A stretch of DNA of 64,000 nt from Phycisphaerales bacterium (GTDB taxonomy: Bacteria; Planctomycetota; Phycisphaerae; Phycisphaerales; UBA1924), in contig DASPKU010000015.1 of NCBI GenBank assembly GCA_035627955.1, positions 186,001 through 250,000 of the forward strand, in the 5' to 3' direction. The first letter of the stretch is position 1; every line of letters starts with the position of its first letter. This document shows, one piece after another, positions 38,021 through 46,138 of this stretch. Below the pieces are notes generated by a model. The model saw only the letters and a program-made list of their open reading frames with translations, did no database searches and was not told where the DNA came from. A program made the translations under genes and the position numbers.

Positions 38021-38856
38021 TGGCGCGTATGACAGCGATGCTGATGACGGTGGGCGTGTCTGTTGCTGCGGCGACGGGCGCGGCGAATGGACAGAGCCTG
38101 CTGCGGCGTCAGCCTTCGCCATCAAACTCCCCCACTGCTCCTGCCGGGCAGGCAGCCCAGCAGCCGAGCGCCCCCGCTGCGTCGCCGGGCATGATGGCGC
38201 CCGAGCCGACGAGTGCGCCCATAAAGAGCGACACGGCGCCGAGCACGCCCCCCGCTCAGCCCAGCACTCAGCCCGCGACCCCCACCACCAGTTCCCTCAC
38301 GCTCCGCAGTGCCAGCCTCATGCTGGTCGAGGCCCCTCAGCCCAAGCCCTACGCGGTGCACGACAAGGTCACGATCATCATCGCCGAGAGCAGCAGCCAG
38401 AGCAGCCAGCAGAAGCTGGACGCCAAGAAGGACGCGAGCCTGAAGGCGGCGGTGAACAAGTTCCCCGACCTCGCCATGTTCCTGGAAGGCAACCTGACCA
38501 ACGTGGGCACGGGCACGATCGCCAGCGCCGACCTGACCGGCTCGCGGAACTTCAAGGGCGACGGCAAGTTCGAGCGGACCGACAAGTTCCAGGACAAGAT
38601 CCAGGCGACGGTGATCGACGTCAAGCCCAACGGCGTGCTCGTGCTCGAGGCCCGCAAGACCGTGGGGCAGGACAAGGAGATCCGCACGCTCGTGCTCAGC
38701 GGCGAATGCCGGCGCGAGGACGTGACGGACAACAACACCGTCCTCAGCAGCCAGCTCGCCGAGCTGACGATCCTCGCCCACACCGAGGGCGACACCAAGG
38801 ACACCGCGACCAAGGGCTTCCTGACGCGGGTGGTCGAGGGGATCTTCAACTTCTAA
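38020..38856 (+). CDS. flgH: Flagellar L-ring protein FlgH
   Basis: 278 residues starting at ATG 38020, overlapping the flgA stop. Signal peptide, then a Pro/Ala/Ser-rich linker (residues 35-90). FlgH core: SLMLVEAPQPKPYAVHDKVT, IIIAESSSQSSQQKLDAKKD, TGSRNFKGDGKFERTDKFQD, ATVIDVKPNGVLVLEARKTV and VLSGECRREDVTDNNTVLSS. It forms the outer-membrane bushing. Unlike most FlgH proteins there is no lipobox Cys at the end of the signal peptide (ATGAANGQSLLRRQ), so lipidation seems absent. Confidence 0.93.
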   Translation: MARMTAMLMTVGVSVAAATGAANGQSLLRRQPSPSNSPTAPAGQAAQQPSAPAASPGMMAPEPTSAPIKSDTAPSTPPAQPSTQPATPTTSSLTLRSASLMLVEAPQPKPYAVHDKVTIIIAESSSQSSQQKLDAKKDASLKAAVNKFPDLAMFLEGNLTNVGTGTIASADLTGSRNFKGDGKFERTDKFQDKIQATVIDVKPNGVLVLEARKTVGQDKEIRTLVLSGECRREDVTDNNTVLSSQLAELTILAHTEGDTKDTATKGFLTRVVEGIFNF

Positions 38857-38875
38857 GCGAAGAGGAACTTTCGCT

Positions 38876-39024
38876 CGACGCCGGGACTGAGGAGTCCTCG
38901 ACGAAGTCCCGGGTTGGGCGCGACGTCCGTTTCACGGTCACAACTGCTCACCCCGTGTCCCACTCGCGCACATCGGTCGCCGCCAACCCGGGACTTCGCC
39001 CAGAGCGGCTCAGTCCCGGCGTCG
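38876..39024. repeat. Family 6 palindrome upstream of flgI
   Basis: Perfect 16-bp outer arms (CGACGCCGGGACTGAG at 38876-38891; complement at 39009-39024) and perfect 15-bp inner arms (38903-38917 GAAGTCCCGGGTTGG; 38983-38997). Same element as 35163-35277. Confidence 0.92.
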
Positions 39025-39031
39025 CACGAGG

Positions 39032-39048
39032 TGGCACGCCCCTTGCGA
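39032..39048 (+). promoter_or_regulatory. Sigma-54-type promoter of flgI
   Basis: TGGCACG-N4-TTGCGA, with GG at 39033-39034 and GC at 39045-39046, 10 bases apart. Nearly perfect consensus. It begins 8 bases after the family 6 arm; the flgI ATG is 13 bases after the GC. Confidence 0.82.
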
Positions 39049-39058
39049 TCCGCACGGC

Positions 39059-40126
39059 ATGCGAATCATCGCGTGCCTTGCGACGCTGGTGCTGACTCTG
39101 GCCGCGAATGCGACCACGGTCAAGGAGCTGGTCCGGATCAAGGGCCAGGGGGAGTCGATCCTCCGCGGCTACGGCCTGGTCGTCGGCCTGCCCGGCACCG
39201 GCGACTCGGGCAAGGAGCTGGCGGTCTCCCGACCGCTCGCCGAGCTGCTCAAGCAGAGCGGCAACCAGCTCGGCACGCCCAAGGAGCTCGCGAGTTCCAA
39301 GTCCGTGGCGCTGGTGTCCGTCTCGGTCACCATCCCCCCCGCGGGCGCCCGCGCGGACGATACCTTCGACGTGCAGGTCTCGGCACTGCTGAACGCCTCC
39401 AGCCTTAAGGGCGGCGAGCTGTACCTGTGCGCCCTGCTGGGCCCGGTGCCGGACAAGGACGGCAAGATCTGGGCCTTCGCCCAGGGGCTCGTCGACCTCC
39501 AGGACCCCTCGATCACCACCAACGGCAAGGTGCGCAAAGGCGCGCGGATCATCGAGGACATCCTGATGCCCCCGGTGACGGACACCTTCGAGCTGATCAT
39601 CGACACGCCGTACGCGGGCTGGGCGGCCGCGAGCCAGATCGCGATCGCGATCAACGCCAAGGCACAGCCGCAGGGGCCCAAGGTGGCGGTGGTCGTCGAT
39701 GAGCGGACCATCCGCGTGACGGTGCCCGAGGCCGAGCGCTCCGACCGCGCGGCCTTCGTCGCCGACGTTCTCTCCGCCGAAGTCAACCAGCAGCTCCTGG
39801 ACATCCCGGCGCAGGTGATCTGCAACCAGCGCACGGGCTCGATCATCATCACGGGAGACGTCGAGATCAGCCCTGTCGCGATCACGCACAAGGACCTGAC
39901 CATCACCACGACGGTGCCGGCTCCGCAGCCCTCGGTTGTGAACCCGGTGGTTACGCGGGAGCGGTGGGCGCCGATCGCCCCGCAGGCCAGGCCCAGCGAG
40001 ATGGCCAAGCTCGCGGACTTGATCCGCGCGTTCAAACAGCTGGATATCCCGGTGCAGGAGCAGATCAACATCCTGCAGATGCTGCACAAGACGGGGAAGC
40101 TGAACGCGAAGCTCGTTGTTGATTGA
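39059..40126 (+). CDS. flgI: Flagellar P-ring protein FlgI
   Basis: 355 residues with a short signal peptide (MRIIACLATLVLTLAANA). FlgI hallmarks: VKELVRIKGQGESILRGYGL, VVGLPGTGDSGKE, SVTIPPAGARADDTFDVQVS, then LLNASSLKGGELYLCALLGP, and near the C-terminus DIPAQVICNQRTGSIIITGD followed by VEISPVAITHKDLTIT. It polymerises in the periplasm around the distal rod. The end (LNAKLVVD) follows the usual LKxxGAL-like helix. It heads a second flagellar transcription unit behind its own sigma-54-type promoter. Confidence 0.95.
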   Translation: MRIIACLATLVLTLAANATTVKELVRIKGQGESILRGYGLVVGLPGTGDSGKELAVSRPLAELLKQSGNQLGTPKELASSKSVALVSVSVTIPPAGARADDTFDVQVSALLNASSLKGGELYLCALLGPVPDKDGKIWAFAQGLVDLQDPSITTNGKVRKGARIIEDILMPPVTDTFELIIDTPYAGWAAASQIAIAINAKAQPQGPKVAVVVDERTIRVTVPEAERSDRAAFVADVLSAEVNQQLLDIPAQVICNQRTGSIIITGDVEISPVAITHKDLTITTTVPAPQPSVVNPVVTRERWAPIAPQARPSEMAKLADLIRAFKQLDIPVQEQINILQMLHKTGKLNAKLVVD

Positions 40127-40183
40127 ACCATCGCCCGGCCGTCGACACTGAGGCACGGAGACACGGAAGCACGGAGGCGGGAA

Positions 40184-40597
40184 GTGGGAATGGAGCGGAT
40201 CGGGATGCCAGGACTGGTGAGCGGGTCCGTGATGGACCCGACCTTGCTGCGCCCGCAGTCTCGGCTGCTCGATGAGCAAGCGGGGTTCGCGGGGGTGATG
40301 GCGCAGGCTCGCGGGGGAGATGAGGGCACGCCCGAGCAGCGGGCGCGCACCGCGGCCGAGCAGCTCGTCTCCACCGCGCTGGTGCAGCCCATCTTCAAGC
40401 GGCTGCGCGAGAGCAACAACGCCGCGGCCCCGTTCGGCCCCAACCAGGCGGAACGGATGTTCGGCTCGATGCTCGACGCCCGTCACGCAGAGCGGATGGT
40501 GTCCTCGCAACGCTGGGGGCTGGTGGATCAGTTGGCACGCCGCATGCTGACGAAGGCTGGAGTGATGCCCACGCCCGCGATTGAGGTTCAGGGATGA
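40184..40597 (+). CDS. flgJ: Rod-binding protein (FlgJ N-terminal domain)
   Basis: 137 residues matching only the rod-capping half of FlgJ: AAEQLVSTALVQPIFKRLRE, NNAAAPFGPNQAERMFGSML, HAERMVSSQRWGLVDQLARR. There is no peptidoglycan hydrolase domain, a common arrangement outside gammaproteobacteria; a separate muramidase must open the wall. Start GTG 40184 is 6 bases after GGAGG (40173-40177), which lies in a repeat-like CACGGAGACACGG context; ATG 40190 is possible. It overlaps flgN by 4 bases. Confidence 0.82.
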   Translation: MGMERIGMPGLVSGSVMDPTLLRPQSRLLDEQAGFAGVMAQARGGDEGTPEQRARTAAEQLVSTALVQPIFKRLRESNNAAAPFGPNQAERMFGSMLDARHAERMVSSQRWGLVDQLARRMLTKAGVMPTPAIEVQG

Positions 40598-41139
40598 TTC
40601 AAGGTACGAACGCCAACCCGATGAACGCAGAAGTGCTGTGCGAGCGCCTGGAGTCGCTGCTCGACAGTCTCGCGGCCGCCTACACGCGCCTCGGCGAACA
40701 GGCCGCGGCCCACCGCGAGGCGATCCGCAACGCCGACGCTGCCGCCATCGGCTTGGCCACCGCGGCTCAATCCCGCAGTGTCGAGATCCTCGCCAAGCTC
40801 GAGCAGGAGCGCCGCGAACTCGTGGCGGCCGCGTGCACGCGCTTCGTGCCCCTCGCGGGCAAGCGGGCGACCGCCATCACGCTCACCGACCTCTGCGCCT
40901 GCGTGCCCGCCGGCGAGCAGAAGCGACTCAAGACCAGGAGCAACGACCTCCGCACGCTGATCGAGCGTGTGAACGAAGAGACGAACACCATCCGGGCCGC
41001 GACTGTCTCGCTGGTGGCGCACATGGAAGGACTCATGCGGCAGGTCGGCCGGCAGCTCAGCCACGCCGGCACGTACACGCGCCGCGGCTACGTCGAAGCG
41101 GGCGGCATGGTCGTTTCAGCGCTGGACCTGCGGAGCTAG
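40594..41139 (+). CDS. flgN: FlgN-family export chaperone
   Basis: 181 residues, almost wholly helical: LCERLESLLDSLAAAYTRLG, EILAKLEQERRELVAAACTR, LKTRSNDLRTLIERVNEETN. Size and position just before flgK and flgL fit FlgN, the chaperone that keeps the hook-filament junction proteins unpolymerised before secretion. Identity is low by eye; context carries much of the weight. Start overlaps the rod-binding gene stop. Confidence 0.8.
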   Translation: MIQGTNANPMNAEVLCERLESLLDSLAAAYTRLGEQAAAHREAIRNADAAAIGLATAAQSRSVEILAKLEQERRELVAAACTRFVPLAGKRATAITLTDLCACVPAGEQKRLKTRSNDLRTLIERVNEETNTIRAATVSLVAHMEGLMRQVGRQLSHAGTYTRRGYVEAGGMVVSALDLRS

Positions 41140-41144
41140 GAGGA

Positions 41145-41226
41145 AACAGCAAACGAGCAAATTCGCAAAGGGCAGATGAAGACAGCGCTTCCGATTTGCC
41201 CTTTGCCATTTGAACCTTTGCCCTTT
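41145..41226. repeat. Dispersed palindrome, family 2, copy 4 (flgN-flgK gap)
   Basis: Left arm 41145-41180 (AACAGCAAACGAGCAAATTC and on) and right arm 41191-41226 (GATTTGCCCTTTGCCATTTG and on) face each other. The right arm ends four bases before the flgK ATG and leaves no Shine-Dalgarno sequence. Confidence 0.85.
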
Positions 41227-41230
41227 ACCC

Positions 41231-42970
41231 ATGAGCCTCACCGACGCCATCCAGATCGGCCGCTCCGCACTGTCCGCCGCTCAGATCGGCATCCAGGTCG
41301 CCGGCAACAACATGGCCAACGCGGCCACACCGGGCTACTCGCGCCAAGTCGCGCGGTACCTGCCCGCACGCGGCGACCAGTCCATCCCCGGCATTCAGAT
41401 CGGCAACGGCGTGCTCGTGCGCTCCGTGCAGCGGCAGGTCGACAACGCCCTGCAGGGACGGCTATGGAACGGCGGCTCTGACTTTTTCTCCGCCGCGACG
41501 AAGTCCGGCATCTTCTCGCAGATCGAGGCCGCGCTGGGCGAGCTGGGCGACCACGACCTCTCCAGCGAGCTCTCGGCGTTCTTCAACAGCTGGTCGGAGC
41601 GGGGCAACCAGACGCAGAGCAGCGCGGCGGTGGTGCAGCAGGGCGACCGTCTCGCGGGGTTCATCAAGAACCTCCGCTCGCAGCTCGTCGACCAGCAGCG
41701 GCAGATCGACGACCAGATGGGCGCGACCGTCAGCCGCGGCAACGAGCTGCTGCGGCAGGTCGCGCAGCTCAACGGCACCATCGCGCAGGCCGAGGTCTCT
41801 GGCGCGACCGCCAACACCCTCCGCGACCAGCGCGACGGTATCCTCTCCGAGCTCGCGTCGATCATGGACATCAACGTCGTCGACCACGGCCAGCAGGGTG
41901 TGGACGTGCTCGTGGGCTCCACGCCGGTCGTACTCGGCGGCGCGGTCCGCGAGCTGCAGGTGAAGCGCACGGTTGTTGATGGCGAGACGCAGATCGCGAT
42001 CGCTACGGCGGCGGATGGGCAGACGCTGAACATCACCTCGGGCGCGCTGGGAGCGCTGGTCGGGTCGCGCGTGAGCGCCGTCGCCGGCACCATCGACAAG
42101 CTCGACCGCCTCGCCAGCCAGCTCATCTTCGAGGTCAACAAGCTGCACAGCACGGGTGTGAACGCCGCAGGGCTGTCGAGCACGATGGGGACGCTGGCGT
42201 TCGGGGCTTCTGACCGCAACCTGGCGCTCAACGACGCGGGCAACCAGATCACCTCGCGCCTGCCCTTCGCCGCCAAGAACGGCTACTTCACCGTCAACGT
42301 GCGGAACAAGGACACCGGCGCCGTTGAGAGCGTGCGGATCAACGTCGACCTCGACGGCATCAATGCCGGCGGCGCTGCTGGAACGACCGACGACACCTCC
42401 GCCGCGGACATCGTCGCCGCGATCGGCGCCATCCCCGGCCTCACGGCGGGCTTCACCGCCGACGGCAAGGTGAGCGTGCAGGCCGCGACGGGCTTTGACT
42501 TCAGCTTCGCCGACGACACCTCCGGCGCGGTGGCGCTGCTCGGGCTCAACTCGTACTTCAAGGGCACGGACGGCACCGACATCGGCGTCCGCGCCGACCT
42601 GGTCAGCGACCCCGGCCTGCTCACCGCAGGCCGCATGGTGAACGGCCAGTTCGTCGAGAACGGCACGGCCATGGAGATCGCGGGCCTTCAGTCCCGCGGG
42701 CTGCCGGGGCTTGACGGCCAGACGCTCCAGGGCCTCTGGCGCGAGAGCGTGCAGGAGGTCGCGGGCCAGGCGTCCGCCGCCGATACCGCCGCCAGAGCCT
42801 CGGCCGTGGTGCTCGAAAGCCTGGAATCGCAGCGTGCGGGCATCAGCGGGGTCAGCATCGACGAGGAGTCGATCAACCTGCTCGAGTTCCAGCGGCAGTA
42901 CCAAGCCGCGGCGAAGGTGATCAGCACGGCGCAGGAGCTCACGAACATCCTGCTGGGGATCATGGGATGA
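41231..42970 (+). CDS. flgK: Flagellar hook-associated protein 1, FlgK
   Basis: 579 residues from ATG 41231 (MSLTDAIQIGRSALSAAQIG). Junction hallmarks: IQVAGNNMANAATPGYSRQV, SELSAFFNSWSERGNQ, then VSRGNELLRQVAQLNGTIAQ, ATANTLRDQRDGILSELASI, and the C-terminal ISGVSIDEESINLLEFQRQY with QAAAKVISTAQELTN. The centre (residues 350-460) holds a beta-rich insert of the flagellin-IN type ending AVALLGLNSYF. First of the two hook-filament junction proteins; overlaps flgL by 4 bases. No ribosome site is visible because the palindrome abuts the start. Confidence 0.94.
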   Translation: MSLTDAIQIGRSALSAAQIGIQVAGNNMANAATPGYSRQVARYLPARGDQSIPGIQIGNGVLVRSVQRQVDNALQGRLWNGGSDFFSAATKSGIFSQIEAALGELGDHDLSSELSAFFNSWSERGNQTQSSAAVVQQGDRLAGFIKNLRSQLVDQQRQIDDQMGATVSRGNELLRQVAQLNGTIAQAEVSGATANTLRDQRDGILSELASIMDINVVDHGQQGVDVLVGSTPVVLGGAVRELQVKRTVVDGETQIAIATAADGQTLNITSGALGALVGSRVSAVAGTIDKLDRLASQLIFEVNKLHSTGVNAAGLSSTMGTLAFGASDRNLALNDAGNQITSRLPFAAKNGYFTVNVRNKDTGAVESVRINVDLDGINAGGAAGTTDDTSAADIVAAIGAIPGLTAGFTADGKVSVQAATGFDFSFADDTSGAVALLGLNSYFKGTDGTDIGVRADLVSDPGLLTAGRMVNGQFVENGTAMEIAGLQSRGLPGLDGQTLQGLWRESVQEVAGQASAADTAARASAVVLESLESQRAGISGVSIDEESINLLEFQRQYQAAAKVISTAQELTNILLGIMG

Positions 42971-45015
42971 GCAGCATTCCAAACGGGCTGGCACGCGTGT
43001 CGAACCTGATGGCCTCGCGCATGGCGCTGGCGAACATCAACCGCTCAAACGTCGGCCTGCTGCGCGTGAGCGAGCAGATCGCCACCGGGCGCGCGGTGCT
43101 GCGGCCCAGCGACGACATCATCAGAGCGGCGACCATTTCGGTGCTCGACGATCGGCTCGACCGCTCGGTGCAGCTGCGCCGCAACCTCAGCCACGCCGCG
43201 GCCTCGCTCGACGTGATCGACTCGGCCCTCGGCGCGGCCAACGACCTCGCCCAGCAGGCCAAGGGCATCGCCAGCCAGCAGCTCAATGTCGGCAGCACCG
43301 CGAGCGAGCGGGCTAGCCAGGCCATCGTCATCGACCAGATGATCCAGAGCCTGCTGAACACCGCCAACACGCAGTCGGTCGCGGGGTACGTCTTCGGCGG
43401 CTCCACCACCTCGCGCCCGCCGGTCGAGGCCTTCGGTACCGGCTTCCGCTACCGCGGCGAGGGCTCCGGCCTCATCACCGACCTCGGCCAGGCGAGCGGG
43501 GCGCCGATCACCATCGGCGCGACCGCCATCTCCGGCATCTCCGCGCGCGTGCGCGGGTCGGTGGACCTCAACCCCGGCCTGAGCCCGACCACGCCGCTCT
43601 CCGACCTCAACGGCGCCCGCGGCCTGGGCGTGGCCCTCGGCACCGTTTCGCTCTCAATCGACGGCGGCGCGCCGATCACGATCGATCTCGAAGGAGCCGC
43701 GACCGCGGACGATGTCGCCAAGCGGATCGACAGCGCCGTGCGGCAGTACGAGTCCGATAACGGCGTCACCATCCTCGGCCCTGGCGGCGTGGGCGTTGGC
43801 GGCGACTGGTTCAATATAGATGTGGGCGCGGGGCACACCCTGCGGTTCTCGGACGTGGGCAGCGGCACCGCCGCGCTCGACCTGGGCCTGACCGACACGA
43901 CCCCCTTCGACTTCACGCAGGCAGCGTCGGCGGGCCGCAGCACCGACCCGCGCCTGACCCTCGAGACCTCCATCGGCTCGCTCATGGGCGTCAGCGGCGC
44001 GCTCGGCTCCATCCGCCTGGCAAACGCCGGGCGCACGGCGATCGTCGACCTCTCCGGTGCACAGACCATTCAGGACGTGCGCAACCTCATCGAGGGCACC
44101 GGACTGGGCGTGCGGGTGCGGGTCAACAGCGCCGGCACCGGCATCGACATCGTCAACGAGGTCTCCGCCGGCAGCGGGGGCGCCCTCTCCATCAGTGAGG
44201 TCGCCGGCCAGGGCCACACGGCCACGCGCCTGGGCATCCGTTCGCTCTCGGGTGCGACGCGCGTCTCGGACCTCAACTTCGGGCGAGGCGTGCAGGTGGT
44301 CGACGGTGTCATCAACCAGTCCACCGGCATCTATGACCAGGCCCTCAACGACGATATCGAGATCACACTCGGCGAAGGGACCAAGGTCCGTATCGACCTG
44401 CGGCCCAGCGATCTCTCCGACATGCAGTCGCTGCTCAGCCGAATCAACACGCAACTTGCCTCGGCCCTGACGATGGCGGGTTTGGACCCGACGGACCTGG
44501 TGGCCACGATCCCGGACGGCGCGAACGGCATCGCCCTCGTGCAGAACGCGACATTCCCGGACCCCATCTCGGTCAGGGCGCTCAACAACTCGAAGGCCGC
44601 GGAGCAGCTGGGGCTGCTGAACACCACATACGACTTCGGCAGCGCAACTTTGAGGGGTGAGGACCGTGCAAAGGTGCGCGTGGACGACCTGTTCACGCGC
44701 CTGATCGACCTGCGTGATGCGCTGCGGGCCAACGACACTTCTGGCATCACCCTTGCTGGAGAGGGACTCGACGCCACCATCGCGTCCCTGGTCGAGACCC
44801 GGGGCACGGTGGGCGGCTACGCCCGACGAGTGGACGACGCGGAGATGCGCGAGGTGGAACGAGCCACGACGGACACCAAGGCCCGTAGCGACCTGCGGGA
44901 CGTGGACTTCACCGAGGCGTCCTCGCGGTTTGCCCTCCTCCAGACGCAGCTGGAAGCGGGACTGAGGATCACGGCTTTGACGCAGTCGAGGAGCCTGCTG
45001 GACTTCCTTGGCTGA
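42967..45015 (+). CDS. flgL: Flagellar hook-associated protein 3, FlgL, with three internal modules
   Basis: 682 residues, about twice the usual FlgL. Flagellin-like ends: INRSNVGLLRVSEQIATGRA, LRPSDDIIRAATISVLDDRL, and at the C-terminus VDFTEASSRFALLQTQLEAG. Between them three similar beta modules can be seen, near residues 223-317 (LSIDGGAPITIDLEGAATAD ... LDLGL), 337-425 (IRLANAGRTAIVDLSGAQTI ... RLGI) and 455-550 (IEITLGEGTKVRIDL ... QLGL). They resemble flagellin-IN repeats, extending the outer domains. ATGA overlap with flgK indicates coupling. Confidence 0.9.
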   Translation: MSSIPNGLARVSNLMASRMALANINRSNVGLLRVSEQIATGRAVLRPSDDIIRAATISVLDDRLDRSVQLRRNLSHAAASLDVIDSALGAANDLAQQAKGIASQQLNVGSTASERASQAIVIDQMIQSLLNTANTQSVAGYVFGGSTTSRPPVEAFGTGFRYRGEGSGLITDLGQASGAPITIGATAISGISARVRGSVDLNPGLSPTTPLSDLNGARGLGVALGTVSLSIDGGAPITIDLEGAATADDVAKRIDSAVRQYESDNGVTILGPGGVGVGGDWFNIDVGAGHTLRFSDVGSGTAALDLGLTDTTPFDFTQAASAGRSTDPRLTLETSIGSLMGVSGALGSIRLANAGRTAIVDLSGAQTIQDVRNLIEGTGLGVRVRVNSAGTGIDIVNEVSAGSGGALSISEVAGQGHTATRLGIRSLSGATRVSDLNFGRGVQVVDGVINQSTGIYDQALNDDIEITLGEGTKVRIDLRPSDLSDMQSLLSRINTQLASALTMAGLDPTDLVATIPDGANGIALVQNATFPDPISVRALNNSKAAEQLGLLNTTYDFGSATLRGEDRAKVRVDDLFTRLIDLRDALRANDTSGITLAGEGLDATIASLVETRGTVGGYARRVDDAEMREVERATTDTKARSDLRDVDFTEASSRFALLQTQLEAGLRITALTQSRSLLDFLG

Positions 45016-45091
45016 TTCAGATGTGTTGATCGGAGATCGATACCTGTGCCGCCGGGGAGATCGGCGGAGAACCATGGACGGAGCTGACGCA

Positions 45092-45544
45092 ATGGAAGTG
45101 CGTACGACACGATTCGGAGTGGTGAGCATCGCGGAGGACCGCGTGATCCACTTCCCCAAGGGCCTGCTGGGCTTCACCAACCAGACCCGCTTCTGCCTGC
45201 TGGAGCCGGGCGAGGACGCCTGCTTCTTCTGGCTGCAGTCCATCGACGAGCCGAGCCTGGCGTTCGTGATTACCGACCCCAGCCTGTTCGTCCCCGAGTA
45301 CTCCGTCCCGATCCGCCCCGAGCAGATGACCGAGCTCAAGCTCAACAAGCTCGAGGACGCCCAGGTCTTCGTGATCGTCAACAAGGTGGACACCACCCTC
45401 ACCGGCAACCTCCAGGGGCCGCTGGTGATCAACACCCTCACCCGCACCGGCGAGCAGATGGTCCTGGCGGAGCGCCGCTGGACCACCCGCCACCCGCTGG
45501 TGAAGGTGGCCACGCAGCAGGTCGCGGCCGCGCTGTCGGCCTGA
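45092..45544 (+). CDS. fliW: Flagellar assembly factor FliW
   Basis: 150 residues, exactly the family size when ATG 45092 is used; GGAG at 45080-45083 is 8 bases upstream. Motifs: FGVVSIAEDRVIHFPKGLLG, FLLxEPGED-like CLLEPGEDACFFWLQSIDEP, LAFVITDPSLFVPEYSVPI and QGPLVINTLTRTGEQMVL. In Bacillus and Campylobacter FliW binds CsrA and flagellin alternately, releasing flagellin translation only when filament is exported. csrA is the next gene, two flagellin genes follow. Confidence 0.93.
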   Translation: MEVRTTRFGVVSIAEDRVIHFPKGLLGFTNQTRFCLLEPGEDACFFWLQSIDEPSLAFVITDPSLFVPEYSVPIRPEQMTELKLNKLEDAQVFVIVNKVDTTLTGNLQGPLVINTLTRTGEQMVLAERRWTTRHPLVKVATQQVAAALSA

Positions 45545-45571
45545 GCCAGAACCACCCGCAGAGAGCAATGG

Positions 45572-45586
45572 GGAACCAAAGGTTCC
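45572..45586 (+). promoter_or_regulatory. Hairpin in the fliW-csrA leader
   Basis: GGAACC-AAA-GGTTCC, a perfect 6-bp stem 27 bases after the fliW stop. It could shape the csrA leader; it is too short of Us to be a terminator. Confidence 0.45.
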
Positions 45587-45668
45587 AACCCCCGCACGAA
45601 TCACCACCGGACAGCCGGCAGGCCGCGCCGCGCCCATCTGTATGGCGCGAGGAGAGAAGGCGGCCCAC

Positions 45669-45699
45669 CCCCGGGCATGGAGGCCCGGGGAGTAAGGAG
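45669..45699 (+). promoter_or_regulatory. Candidate CsrA-binding leader of csrA
   Basis: An 8-bp stem CCCCGGGC (45669-45676)/GCCCGGGG (45683-45690) presents AUGGAG in a six-base loop. 17 bases on, the Shine-Dalgarno AAGGAG (45694-45699) supplies a second AnGGA, 7 bases before the csrA ATG. Paired AnGGA motifs, one looped and one at the ribosome site, are the known layout of CsrA autoregulation. Confidence 0.7.
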
Positions 45700-45706
45700 C
45701 GAACTG

Positions 45707-46051
45707 ATGCTGGTGCTATCCCGGCAGCGCGACGAGACGATCATGATCGGGGACGAGATCGAGATCACCGTGGTGGACATCCGCGGCGACAAGGTCCGTC
45801 TGGGGATCACGGCTCCGACACGCATCGCCGTTCATCGCAAAGAGGTCTACGAAGCCATCAGGCAGGAGAACGAGCAGGCGGCACGGATCAGCGGCAGCGA
45901 GCTGAACGGGCTGTCGGGCGAGATCCTGCCGGGGCCCGCACGGTCCAAGGTCCGGGCGCGGACCAGCGGCCTGGCCAGCCAGGCGCCGCAGACGCCGTAC
46001 ATCAACGGCACCCGGGTTTCGCGGCCCGGCGAGCAGCGCAGGGCCCTGTAA
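45707..46051 (+). CDS. csrA: Carbon storage/translational regulator CsrA
   Basis: 114 residues. ATG 45707 is fixed by AAGGAG 7 bases upstream and by the invariant start MLVLSRQRDETIMIGDEIEI. Then TVVDIRGDKVRLGITAPTRI and AVHRKEVYEAIRQEN complete the CsrA dimer unit by residue 60, including the RNA-binding strand 1 and the VHRxEV region. The remaining 54 residues form a Pro/Ser/Arg-rich tail not found in the 61-75 residue classical proteins. It binds GGA motifs and represses translation, and is antagonised by FliW. Confidence 0.95.
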   Translation: MLVLSRQRDETIMIGDEIEITVVDIRGDKVRLGITAPTRIAVHRKEVYEAIRQENEQAARISGSELNGLSGEILPGPARSKVRARTSGLASQAPQTPYINGTRVSRPGEQRRAL

Positions 46052-46065
46052 GCAGTATCGATAAC

Positions 46066-46084
46066 GCCCCGCAGCGGGGCTTTT
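46066..46084 (+). terminator. Terminator after csrA
   Basis: GCCCC-GCAGC-GGGGC followed by TTTT, 14 bases past the csrA stop. A second stem, CCGACGC (46095-46101)/GCGTCGG (46107-46113), lies in the flagellin leader beyond it. Confidence 0.75.
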
Positions 46085-46138
46085 CCTACGCGGGCCGACG
46101 CCCGCAGCGTCGGTCTGGTTTCTCGGAGCACTTAGCCT

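Noticed and set aside
46051-46065. ATCGATAA as a sigma-28 -10 element for flagellin 1
   Set aside because: No TAAA-like -35 element at the required distance, and it overlaps the csrA stop and terminator region; similarity is to the -10 only.
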